Shown piece by piece: positions 1 through 5,780 of a stretch of 6,125 bases of DNA. Source of the stretch: Planctomycetota bacterium (GTDB lineage: Bacteria; Planctomycetota; PLA2; JAEUHO01); NCBI GenBank assembly GCA_029213105.1, contig JARGNS010000235.1:1-6125 (forward strand). The letters are read 5' to 3'. Within the stretch, counting starts at the first letter, position 1. Every line of letters starts with the position of its first letter. A program made the translations under genes and the position numbers. The notes beneath the pieces were generated by a model. The model did not search any database, had not been told where the DNA came from, and worked only from the letters and a program-made list of their open reading frames with translations.

Positions 1-2
1 CC

Positions 3-476
3 GACGACCCGAAGAACCAGTTCGGCATGGCGATGCGCATCGGCGATGACCTGCTGCCGAAGTACCTGCAGCTGCTGACCGACCTCGACGACGAGGCGAT
101 CGCAGGCCTGCTGGCAGGCTCGCCGTACGACGCAAAGAAGGCCATGGCCGCCGCGCTCGTCACGCGCTACCACGGTGCCGACGCGGCTGAGGCCCAGGTG
201 GCCGAGTGGGCGCGGGTGTTCAGCAAGGGCCAGGCGCCGACAGACCTTCCCGAGGTCGTCGTGCCGGCGCCGGGCGAGGACGGCCTGTGGTGGGTCGTCG
301 ATCTGCTCAAGGCATGCGGCTTTGCCAAGAGCACCAGCCAGGCGCGCCAGCTCGTGGATGGCGGCGGGGTGCGCCTCGGCGAGACGCCGATCTCCGACTG
401 GCGTGCGCGCATCGACGTGGCGGGCGGGGAGCTCTTCCGGGCGTCCAACCGCAAGCAGGCCCGCCTCAAGCGCTAG
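3..476 (+). CDS. tyrS: Tyrosyl-tRNA synthetase, C-terminal part (5' end outside window)
   Basis: Cytoplasmic enzyme that charges tRNA-Tyr with tyrosine using ATP. Only the last 157 residues are present; the Rossmann catalytic core with the HIGH and KMSKS motifs lies upstream of the window. The frame is open from base 3. The fragment starts DDPKNQFGMAMRIGDDLLPKY, which matches the segment just after KMSKS in TyrRS (family pattern DPPxxMFGKxMSIPDxLM). An anticodon-binding helical region follows (fragment residues about 20-75). An S4-type RNA-binding domain comes last (about 94-150), with the typical pattern LLKACGFAKSTSQARQLVDG-GGVRLGE. The gene ends in TAG at 474-476. The ATG at 27 is an internal Met, not the true start. 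The gap to lgt is 76 bases. The combination of post-KMSKS segment plus terminal S4 domain makes this identification strong; the S4 domain alone would also have fitted RluB- or Hsp15-like proteins. Confidence 0.93.
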   Translation, partial: DDPKNQFGMAMRIGDDLLPKYLQLLTDLDDEAIAGLLAGSPYDAKKAMAAALVTRYHGADAAEAQVAEWARVFSKGQAPTDLPEVVVPAPGEDGLWWVVDLLKACGFAKSTSQARQLVDGGGVRLGETPISDWRARIDVAGGELFRASNRKQARLKR

Positions 477-482
477 GCCGGC

Positions 483-501
483 CGGGAGCCGATTCCTCCC
501 G
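483..501 (+). terminator. Weak hairpin after tyrS
   Basis: Inverted repeat CGGGAG (483-488) and CTCCCG (496-501) with a 7-base loop, starting 7 bases after the tyrS stop. The stem is GC-rich, but only a short TTT (511-513) follows and there is no U tract. It may attenuate read-through into lgt or be a chance structure in GC-rich DNA. Confidence 0.25.
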
Positions 502-552
502 CTGACGCCTGTTTCCGCGTACCGTTCCTTCGACCTGCACACCGGAGTCCGC

Positions 553-1491
553 GTGACGCTACTCGCCGAGATCCCGTATCCGATCATCGACCCGATCCTG
601 CTGGACTTCGGCGCCGTCAAGGTGCGCTGGTACGGGGTCTGCTACATCATCGCCTTCGCGCTCGCAGCCCTCGTCCTGCGCGGCCTGGCCAAGCGCGGCC
701 GCTGGCCCGTGCCCGTGGACAAGGTCATCGACGTGCTCTTCTGGGGCATCCTCGGCGTGTTCATCGGCGGCCGCCTGGGCTACTTCCTCTTCTACGGCTT
801 GAGCCTCGGCTACGAGTGGTGGCAGATCGTCGAGGTCTGGAAGGGCGGCATGTCGTTCCATGGCGGCCTGCTCGGCGTGATCGTCGCCTACTGGATCTAC
901 TGCTGGAAGAACGGCAAGCCGCGGGGGGAGTTCTTCGACGGTCTGTCGCTGGCCACGGCGCCGGGTGTGGCCGTCGTACGCTTCGGCAACTTCATCAACG
1001 CCGAGCTCTGGGGACGTACCTGGGACGGTGCGTGGGCCATGCGCTTCCCGCGCTACGGTGATTTCCTGCGCCACCTGCCGCCGCAGCAGCGCGGTGCCTA
1101 CGCGCCGGACGCCTCCGGCTGGATGCAGGCACGCGCCGCGGGCGAGGCCGAGGACGCGCTCTTCGAGCCGTTGCGCCACCCGAGCCAGCTGTATGAGATG
1201 TTCACCGAGGGCGTCATCCTCTACTTCGTCCTGCGCTTCCTCATGCTGCGCTTGGGATGGGGCGGTGGCCGCATCGCCGCGTGCTTCCTCATCGGCTACG
1301 GCGCCATGCGCTTCTTCGTGGAGAACTTCCGCGAGCCCGACACGGGCATCGGCTTTCAGCTCGGGACGTGGCTCACGCGGGGGCAGATGCTGTGCGTTGG
1401 CATGATGCTCGCCGGTGTGATCGTCTGGCTGCTGTGCAAGCCGTTCCCGCCGAAGACCGATGCCGCGACCGAGGAGTCGGCCGCCGAATGA
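553..1491 (+). CDS. lgt: Prolipoprotein diacylglyceryl transferase (Lgt)
   Basis: Inner-membrane enzyme that moves diacylglycerol from phosphatidylglycerol to the lipobox Cys of prolipoproteins, the first step of lipoprotein maturation. The product is 312 residues, close to the 291 of E. coli Lgt. The GTG start at 553 is chosen because GGAG (544-547) lies 5 bases upstream and because family members begin near this IPYPxIDPILLDFG segment; no ATG fits. Visible hallmarks are the RWYG motif (residues 25-28), SFHGGLLGV (101-109, H103), the Lgt signature RFGNFINAELWGR (143-155, with R143, N146, E151 and G154) and RHPSQLYE (208-215). IGYGAMRFFVENFREPD (247-263) supplies Y249, R253 and E257, equivalent to E. 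coli Y235, R239 and E243. Several hydrophobic membrane segments are visible, for example about 28-45, 68-88, 103-117, 219-233 and 283-304. The stop overlaps the ATG of the next gene (ATGA, 1488-1491), implying translational coupling. Confidence 0.97.
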   Translation: MTLLAEIPYPIIDPILLDFGAVKVRWYGVCYIIAFALAALVLRGLAKRGRWPVPVDKVIDVLFWGILGVFIGGRLGYFLFYGLSLGYEWWQIVEVWKGGMSFHGGLLGVIVAYWIYCWKNGKPRGEFFDGLSLATAPGVAVVRFGNFINAELWGRTWDGAWAMRFPRYGDFLRHLPPQQRGAYAPDASGWMQARAAGEAEDALFEPLRHPSQLYEMFTEGVILYFVLRFLMLRLGWGGGRIAACFLIGYGAMRFFVENFREPDTGIGFQLGTWLTRGQMLCVGMMLAGVIVWLLCKPFPPKTDAATEESAAE

Positions 1492-3542
1492 CGACGCGCC
1501 TCCTCGTCTTCTGTGCCGTGCTGCTCGCCTGTGCGACGGGACTGCACGCGGAGGAGCTCGTCGTTCGCAGCGGGAAGGCGTACCGCGGCTTCCCGCGCCG
1601 GCAGGGGCAGGAGATCCTGCTCAACGAGTACGGCTGCTCCGCGCCCGAGATGACCCTGGGCGTGCGCCGCTTGCGCGCGATCGACGTGCGGGAGACGCGG
1701 CCGTGGCCACTCGAGGATCATCTCCAGCGCGAGTTGCTCGAGCTCGGGCCGCGGGATGTGGCGCGGCGCGTGGATCTCATGCGTCAGGCCCAGTCAGGCC
1801 GGCAGAAGGCGTGGACGCTGCGTCTCGCGGCCGAGATCCTCGCGGTCGATGGGAAGCATGCCGAGGCCCTGCGTGCGATCGGCGGCCCGGGGAAGTGGGA
1901 GGCGGCGCGACGCGGCAATCCGCATCTCGATGGTGCGCTCTCGCTTGCCATCCGCCGTCTGCTGCGTTTCGAGAGCGGCGGGGATCGACGTGACGGGGCG
2001 GCGCGGCTGCTCAAGGAGCACGGCTACGAGGCCGGGCCGGACGTCGTGGAGCGCATGGTCCGCAGCCTGCAGCCCGACCGGGGCCTCGTGGAGGGGGTGA
2101 AGCTGCGCCTCGACGCCGACGGTCACCCCGGGTCGAGCTACGCGCTCTACGTGCCTCCGGATTACGACCCCCTCGAGCCCCGGCCGCTGCTCGTCGTCTT
2201 GCACGGCGGCGGCATGATGCAGGCCGTGAAGAAGGCCGTCCGGGGATCCCCGAAGGACGCTCTCGCGCTCTACCAGGAGGACGCGGCCCGCCTTGGCTGG
2301 TTCCTGCTGTGCCCGCAGGCGCTGGAGTCTCCGTGGGGCAGCTCACGCAACCTCGGCATGCTCGAGGCCACGCTCGCCGAAGTGCAGTCGCTTTGGAACA
2401 TCGACCTGGAGCGGGTGCATCTGGCCGGTCAGGGGGGCGGCGCGGATGGTGCGTGGTTCTGGGCGGCGCGCAAGGCCGAGCGCTTTGCGTCCGTGTCCAT
2501 CGCGACCGGCGGCAAGCCCGTCAGCTGTCCGTCGACGGCCCAGAAGACCGCACTGTGGGTGTATCACGGCGAGGCGGATGAGGTCGTGCCGATCGCGCCG
2601 GTGCGCAAGGCGGCCGAGGGGCTGCGCAAGAAGAAGGGCGACTTCGTCTACTGCGAGCTGCCGCGGGAGGGCCATGGCCTGGCACCGGCGGCGCGGCGCG
2701 ACATGTTCCGCTACATCGCACCCAAGCGGCGGCGTCGTGCTCGCACGGCTTGGCCGCGCGGTTCGTTCTCCGTGCCGTCTTCACGTCACGCCGTCGAGGC
2801 CTTCGGGGACCCGGCTGCCGCCTGGGGTGTGGGCTTCGACACGGAACTGGACGCCGCGGGACTGGTCGACGTCCTGGCCGCGGGGCGTACGGATGCGGAG
2901 CACGCGGCGCGACGTCTCGTCGACCATCACGTCGGCGAGCGCGACGTGCTCTCCAAGGACGTTCGCGCCTTCGTACGCGACAAGTCCAAGCCGCTGGAGG
3001 CGCGCGTGTGGGCCGCGTGGCTCAGCGGCCGCTGGCGAGATCCGCAGGCCATCAACGAACTGGGGGACGTCCTGCGCGGGTCGAAGGACACGCGCCTGCT
3101 GCGGTTCGCTGCGGAGGCGGTCGGTCGCATCGGCTCCGCGGATTCCACCCAGGATCTACGTTGGGCGTTGGCCGACATCTCCAAGCGCTACCGCTCCCTG
3201 AAGGGCAACAGCGTGCCGTTCCAGGAGTACGAGCGTACGTGTCGGCTGGGGGCCACCGTGGCCGATGCCTTGGGGCTGTGCGCGCAGAGCGAGGATCTGC
3301 TCTTTGCCGAGCTCGAGGAGAACCTCGTGCGGCATGTCCTGATGGACCGTCGCCCCGTGGTGTTTGCCGCGCAGAACGGGGAGGATCCGTCGGAGCCGCG
3401 CAGCATCCTGGCCGAGTCCCTGGCGCGGTCCTACCGCCGCCTGAATGCCGAAGCCACGCTCTTCGCGATGCTGCTGGCCGCCGTCAAGAAGGACAAGCGC
3501 GCGACCCAGGCCGTCCGCCGCGGCATGCGCCGCGGTCGCTGA
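1488..3542 (+). CDS. Secreted alpha/beta-hydrolase-fold protein with HEAT-like tail, probably catalytically dead
   Basis: Predicted exported 684-residue protein of unknown substrate. The ATG at 1488 overlaps the lgt stop, and GAGGAG (1471-1476) lies 11 bases upstream. The N-terminus MTTRLLVFCAVLLACATGLHA is a signal peptide. Cleavage after A21 is likely; LLAC at 12-15 is an alternative weak lipobox. Residues about 24-70 form a small domain (LVVRSGKAYRG...GVRRLRAIDV), and 71-200 are mainly helical. An alpha/beta-hydrolase domain of the PHB-depolymerase/prolyl-oligopeptidase-like type spans about 203-412. It shows YVPPDYDP (221-228), oxyanion motif LHGGG (238-242), elbow LAGQGGGADGAW (312-323), acid D364 in HGEADEVVP and His H396 in REGHG. 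The elbow should read GxSxGG, but the Ser position is Gly316 (codon GGG, 2433-2435), so hydrolase activity is doubtful. Residues about 485-600 look like HEAT/armadillo-type helical repeats (for example LEARVWAAWLSGRWRDPQAI and LLRFAAEAVGRIGSADS). The reading frame is intact, so this is not an obvious pseudogene. Fold confidence is good; function is unknown. Confidence 0.85.
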   Translation: MTTRLLVFCAVLLACATGLHAEELVVRSGKAYRGFPRRQGQEILLNEYGCSAPEMTLGVRRLRAIDVRETRPWPLEDHLQRELLELGPRDVARRVDLMRQAQSGRQKAWTLRLAAEILAVDGKHAEALRAIGGPGKWEAARRGNPHLDGALSLAIRRLLRFESGGDRRDGAARLLKEHGYEAGPDVVERMVRSLQPDRGLVEGVKLRLDADGHPGSSYALYVPPDYDPLEPRPLLVVLHGGGMMQAVKKAVRGSPKDALALYQEDAARLGWFLLCPQALESPWGSSRNLGMLEATLAEVQSLWNIDLERVHLAGQGGGADGAWFWAARKAERFASVSIATGGKPVSCPSTAQKTALWVYHGEADEVVPIAPVRKAAEGLRKKKGDFVYCELPREGHGLAPAARRDMFRYIAPKRRRRARTAWPRGSFSVPSSRHAVEAFGDPAAAWGVGFDTELDAAGLVDVLAAGRTDAEHAARRLVDHHVGERDVLSKDVRAFVRDKSKPLEARVWAAWLSGRWRDPQAINELGDVLRGSKDTRLLRFAAEAVGRIGSADSTQDLRWALADISKRYRSLKGNSVPFQEYERTCRLGATVADALGLCAQSEDLLFAELEENLVRHVLMDRRPVVFAAQNGEDPSEPRSILAESLARSYRRLNAEATLFAMLLAAVKKDKRATQAVRRGMRRGR

Positions 3543-3563
3543 CCCAGCGACCCGGAGGCGCCC

Positions 3564-3592
3564 GGGCCCGGCCTGCCGAGGCTGGAGGGCCC
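3564..3592 (+). terminator. GC-rich stem-loop downstream of the lgt-hydrolase unit
   Basis: Nested inverted repeats start 22 bases after the hydrolase stop. The outer arms are GGGCCC (3564-3569) and GGGCCC (3587-3592); the inner arms are GCCT (3571-3574) and AGGC (3579-3582) around a GCCG loop. It would make a stable RNA hairpin, but C/G-rich sequence follows rather than a U run, so it is not a classical intrinsic terminator. Its position between two putative transcription units favours a 3'-end or terminator role. Confidence 0.4.
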
Positions 3593-3619
3593 CGTCCCCT
3601 CACCACCCCCTGACACCCT

Positions 3620-3672
3620 GCGTTTATCGGTCTCACTAATTTGGGAATATATTCCCAAAGTGTGCTATCGTG
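3620..3672 (+). promoter_or_regulatory. AT-rich promoter region for the lipoprotein-DUF6502-DUF5666 cassette
   Basis: This short stretch is far more AT-rich than anything else in the window and sits 50-100 bases before the ATG at 3721. A possible extended -10 element is TGCTATCGT (3663-3671; TG, one base, then TATCGT). Upstream at 3641-3646 is TTGGGA, a partial -35 match with a long 19-base spacer. Neither hexamer is a good sigma-70 match, so the exact promoter elements are uncertain. The composition, the embedded palindrome and the position make this the best promoter candidate in the window. Confidence 0.5.
3640..3659. promoter_or_regulatory. Perfect 20-bp palindrome, putative operator
   Basis: TTTGGGAATATATTCCCAAA is identical to its reverse complement over all 20 bases, and the symmetry stops cleanly on both sides (A at 3639, G at 3660). 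The size and two-fold symmetry are typical of the site for a dimeric helix-turn-helix regulator. It lies 61 bases before the lipoprotein start codon and overlaps the likely -35/spacer region, where a bound repressor would block RNA polymerase. As RNA it could form only an AU-flanked hairpin without a U tract, so a terminator is less likely. I cannot assign a regulator family; the DUF6502 protein encoded downstream is a candidate binder. Confidence 0.7.
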
Positions 3673-3710
3673 GTGGCACACCAAGCGGGGGAGGCCCCGC
3701 CGTCGACCCC

Positions 3711-3716
3711 AGGAGG
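3711..3716 (+). promoter_or_regulatory. Strong ribosome binding site for the acidic lipoprotein gene
   Basis: AGGAGG, fully complementary to the anti-Shine-Dalgarno core, lies 4 bases before the ATG at 3721. It fixes that Met as the start in preference to the in-frame upstream ATG-like context and predicts efficient translation. Confidence 0.85.
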
Positions 3717-3720
3717 CCCC

Positions 3721-4740
3721 ATGCGATTCACCGTTGGACTCATCAGTGTCTGTGCCCTGCTGCTGGCAGCGGCCTGTGGCGGCGGAGGCGCAGGCGGCGC
3801 CGGCGAGCTGATCACGGGCAAGGCCGTGATCTCAGGCGGTGTGAGCGCCGTCGACGGCGACAGCACGAATGTCGCGGGGGTCGAGCTGGTCCTACGGGAG
3901 ACCGGCGAGCGTGTCTTCAGTGACACCTCCGGCCGGTTCGGCTTCGAGTCGGCCGCGGGGGGTGATCTGACGGTCGTTCTCGAGCGCGCAGCCCTGCTGA
4001 CGGCGGGTGACGACGACGACGCGGGTGACGACGACGCGGACGACGGCGTCGAGGGATCCGATCACAGCATCCGCATTCGCGACGTCCTCCCCGGGGAGCG
4101 CGTGGAGCTGCGCCTGCGGATTCGGGATGGCCGCCTCGAGCGCATCGACATGGCGCGGGGCGACGATAGCGAAGACACGGGCCGCGAACTCGAGATCGAC
4201 ATGACTCCGTCTGCCGAGAACGATGATCCGGCCATGCGCGGCGAGGTCGAGCTCGAGATGGATGCGGAGGGTGAGTCCTTCGAGGTCGAGGTGGAGTACG
4301 CCGCCCCGGCGCGCGCCCTGCGTGTGCTCGTCCTGGACGGCATGGGCGGAAGCGAAGATCTCGGCGTCCGTGTCGTCGACCTCGAGGGCGAGGCCGAGTG
4401 GGAGCTGGAAACCGAGGACGGTGACCGCCTGCCCCTGGGGGTGGTCAGCGTGACCGAGCTGGCCGGCTTCGAGGTGCAGGTGCGTGACGCCGATACCGAC
4501 GTCCTGCTGCTGTCCGTGATGCTGCCGGAGATGCCCGCGGGCACGCCGGCGGGTGACGACGACTCGGACGAGGACGACTCCGATGACGACGACTCCGATG
4601 ACGACGACTCGGATGACGACGACTCGGACGATGACGGCTCGGACGATGACGGCTCGGATGACGACTCCGACTCCGACGACGAGGGCCCTGAGGCCGGCGC
4701 TGGCGAAGATGGCTCTGCCGCGGGCTCGGATGGTGACTAG
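3721..4740 (+). CDS. Acidic lipoprotein with transthyretin-like domain and Asp/Ser repeat tail
   Basis: Predicted membrane-anchored envelope protein of 339 residues, function unknown. The start is set by AGGAGG 4 bases upstream. The N-terminus MRFTVGLISVCALLLAAAC is a lipoprotein signal with Cys19 as the lipidation site; the lipobox reads AAAC with Leu at -4, slightly off the usual Leu at -3. A Gly-rich linker (20-28) follows. Residues about 31-90 match a carboxypeptidase-regulatory-like/transthyretin fold: ITGKAVISGG, VAGVELVLRETGE, then SDTSGRFGFES and a final beta strand. An acidic loop at 97-108 (DDDDAGDDDADD) is followed by alternating hydrophobic/charged strands (115-160 and 174-272), probably one or more further beta domains. 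The tail 279-321 is almost pure Asp/Ser with DDDDS units, then a Gly/Ala/Glu-rich end. The protein is extremely acidic, which suggests binding of divalent cations or an extended spacer. DUF6502 gene follows after 49 bases, and a second lipoprotein gene lies beyond it, probably the same operon. Confidence 0.85.
   Translation: MRFTVGLISVCALLLAAACGGGGAGGAGELITGKAVISGGVSAVDGDSTNVAGVELVLRETGERVFSDTSGRFGFESAAGGDLTVVLERAALLTAGDDDDAGDDDADDGVEGSDHSIRIRDVLPGERVELRLRIRDGRLERIDMARGDDSEDTGRELEIDMTPSAENDDPAMRGEVELEMDAEGESFEVEVEYAAPARALRVLVLDGMGGSEDLGVRVVDLEGEAEWELETEDGDRLPLGVVSVTELAGFEVQVRDADTDVLLLSVMLPEMPAGTPAGDDDSDEDDSDDDDSDDDDSDDDDSDDDGSDDDGSDDDSDSDDEGPEAGAGEDGSAAGSDGD
4567..4656 (+). repeat. Six tandem 15-bp units encoding DDDDS-type repeats
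   Basis: Six in-frame 15-bp units lie side by side. They encode DEDDS, DDDDS, DDDDS, DDDDS, DDDGS and DDDGS. Units 3 and 4 are identical (GATGACGACGACTCG), as are units 5 and 6 (GACGATGACGGCTCG), and unit 2 differs from unit 3 by one base. Shorter partial units flank the array on both sides, extending the Asp/Ser tract to 4555-4683. Near-identical neighbours point to growth by slippage or unequal recombination, so copy number may vary between strains. Confidence 0.9.
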
Positions 4741-4789
4741 GCTGCAGTCAGCGCCGTGACACCACGGGGCCGACGAACAGGAAGCTGCC

Positions 4790-5608
4790 ATGCAAGACAC
4801 CGCCGCCCTCGCCCAAGCCCTCGACCAGCTGCTGGAGCCGTTGGTCGAGGTGCTGCTGCGCGGCGGCATGCCCCACAAGGCGTTCGCCGAGTTGGCCAAG
4901 GGGGTCTACGTGCGGGTTGCCGAGGGGGAAGGTGGCGTGGCGGGCCGCAAGCAGTCCACGTCCCGCATCGCCGTGCGGACGGGCTTGACGCGGAAGGATG
5001 TGCGCCGCTTGCGCATCGGCAGCGTGCCGCCTTCCGCGGCGTCGAGCGAGCGATACAGCCGGGCGTCACGCGTTGTGACGGGGTGGCTGCGGGATGAGCG
5101 CTTTCTCGAAGGCGGTCAGCCGGCGGTGCTTCCGTTCGACGGTGTCGAGCCGAGCTTCGCCATGCTGGTCAAGGGTTTCAGCGGCGATGTTCCGCCGCGA
5201 GCCATGCTCGATGAGCTGTTGAGCGCAGGGACCGTCAGCGTGGACGAGGAGGGCCAGGTGCGGCTCGTGGAGCGTGGGTATCTGCCGCGACGAGGAGAAG
5301 CCGACAAGCTTCAGATCCTGGGCAGCGATGTCGCCGGACTGATTTCCACGATCCGACGCAACCTGGATGCCGGGCCCGAGGACGCCTGGTACCAGCGCAA
5401 GGTGTTTGGCGACAACCTCTCGGTTCCCGCGCTGGCAGCTCTCCGCCGTCTGACGGCCGAGACGGCGCAGGCGTTCCTGGAACACATTGCCGTCTGGATG
5501 GCGGAGCATGACCTCGATGAACACCCCGAGCTCGAGGGGCCTGGCGGCGGACGCGCTGGCATCGGCATCTACTACTTCGAAGAACCGTCCGAGGAAGGGT
5601 CGGCATGA
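4790..5608 (+). CDS. DUF6502-type protein with predicted helix-turn-helix
   Basis: A 272-residue soluble protein without signal peptide or membrane segment; biochemical role unknown. The ATG at 4790 is preceded by AGGAAG (4779-4784) at 5 bases. I recognise it as DUF6502 from the overall pattern: LLEPLVEVLLRGGMPHKAFAEL near the N-terminus (15-35), SVPPSAASSERYSRASRVVTGWLRDERF (78-105, abridged by eye), LPFDG, and a conserved C-terminal GIGIYYFEEP. This is from memory and was not searched. Residues 57-75 (TSRIAVRTGLTRKDVRRLR) look like a helix-turn-helix, with the G-L-T turn between two helices and a basic second helix, so DNA binding is plausible. The rest is mostly helical, ending in a region rich in YQRKVFGDNLSV-like and helical segments. 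It sits between two lipoprotein genes, which suggests an operon-encoded regulator; the palindrome at 3640-3659 is a candidate target. Confidence 0.8.
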   Translation: MQDTAALAQALDQLLEPLVEVLLRGGMPHKAFAELAKGVYVRVAEGEGGVAGRKQSTSRIAVRTGLTRKDVRRLRIGSVPPSAASSERYSRASRVVTGWLRDERFLEGGQPAVLPFDGVEPSFAMLVKGFSGDVPPRAMLDELLSAGTVSVDEEGQVRLVERGYLPRRGEADKLQILGSDVAGLISTIRRNLDAGPEDAWYQRKVFGDNLSVPALAALRRLTAETAQAFLEHIAVWMAEHDLDEHPELEGPGGGRAGIGIYYFEEPSEEGSA

Positions 5609-5690
5609 GGTGCAGGACGACCAGCCGCCGCCCTGCCACAGTGCCCGACTCGGGACATGCCAGCAGACACAGCCGCGGCCGCGCGCATGG

Positions 5691-5708
5691 GCCTGGGACG
5701 ACCCAGGT
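5691..5708 (+). other. Stem-loop in the DUF6502-DUF5666 gap
   Basis: CCTGGG (5692-5697) and CCCAGG (5702-5707) form a 6-bp stem with an ACGA tetraloop, extendable in RNA by a G-U pair (5691/5708). No U tract follows. It could be a processing or attenuation element, or chance in GC-rich DNA. Confidence 0.3.
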
Positions 5709-5740
5709 CGGTGCCCACCGGCTGCGGGATCAACAGACCG

Positions 5741-5766
5741 GGGCCGACGCTTGTGCGTCTGGGCCC
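5741..5766 (+). other. Bulged stem-loop directly before the lipoprotein ribosome binding site
   Basis: GGGCC (5741-5745) pairs with GGCCC (5762-5766), and GACGC (5746-5750) pairs with GCGTC (5755-5759). The loop is TTGT and there is a two-base bulge (5760-5761). The structure ends exactly where the Shine-Dalgarno sequence begins (5767 onward) without covering it. It may set mRNA stability or translation of the last gene, or act as a weak attenuator. Confidence 0.35.
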
Positions 5767-5767
5767 G

Positions 5768-5773
5768 AGGAGG
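5768..5773 (+). promoter_or_regulatory. Strong ribosome binding site for the DUF5666 lipoprotein gene
   Basis: AGGAGG lies 7 bases before the ATG at 5781, near-ideal spacing, and settles the start of the partial gene that runs off the window. Confidence 0.85.
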
Positions 5774-5780
5774 ATCGCAT

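Noticed and set aside
175..552. 5' extension of lgt into tyrS
   Set aside because: The frame is open upstream, but the extension would overlap the tyrS coding region and read as Arg/Ala-rich nonsense; the GTG at 553 has a ribosome binding site and matches the family N-terminus.
559..1179. 206-codon minus-strand open frame inside lgt
   Set aside because: lgt is unambiguous on the + strand; the antisense frame follows from GC-rich third positions.
2293..3201. 302-codon + strand open frame (and another at 2750-3613) overlapping the hydrolase gene
   Set aside because: The translations are Arg/Ala/Ser-rich without fold signal and sit out of frame within a gene that has a signal peptide and a clear hydrolase domain.
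3610..3642. CTGACA (3610-3615) as a -35 hexamer
   Set aside because: It matches the consensus at five of six bases, but no acceptable -10 hexamer lies 16-18 bases downstream.
3640..3659. Palindrome as an intrinsic terminator of the upstream unit
   Set aside because: The stem has an AU-rich centre with almost no loop and no U tract follows, while the position suits an operator better. A GC-rich hairpin at 3564-3592 is the better 3'-end candidate.
4754..4767. Small hairpin (CCGTG/CACGG) between the acidic lipoprotein and DUF6502 genes
   Set aside because: A 5-bp stem without a U tract is expected by chance in such GC-rich sequence, and the 49-base gap favours read-through in one operon.
3892..4899. 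335-codon open frame on the minus strand
   Set aside because: It is the antisense shadow of the acidic lipoprotein gene; its Val/Ile-rich run is simply the complement of the Asp repeat codons, and it has no start signal or family resemblance.
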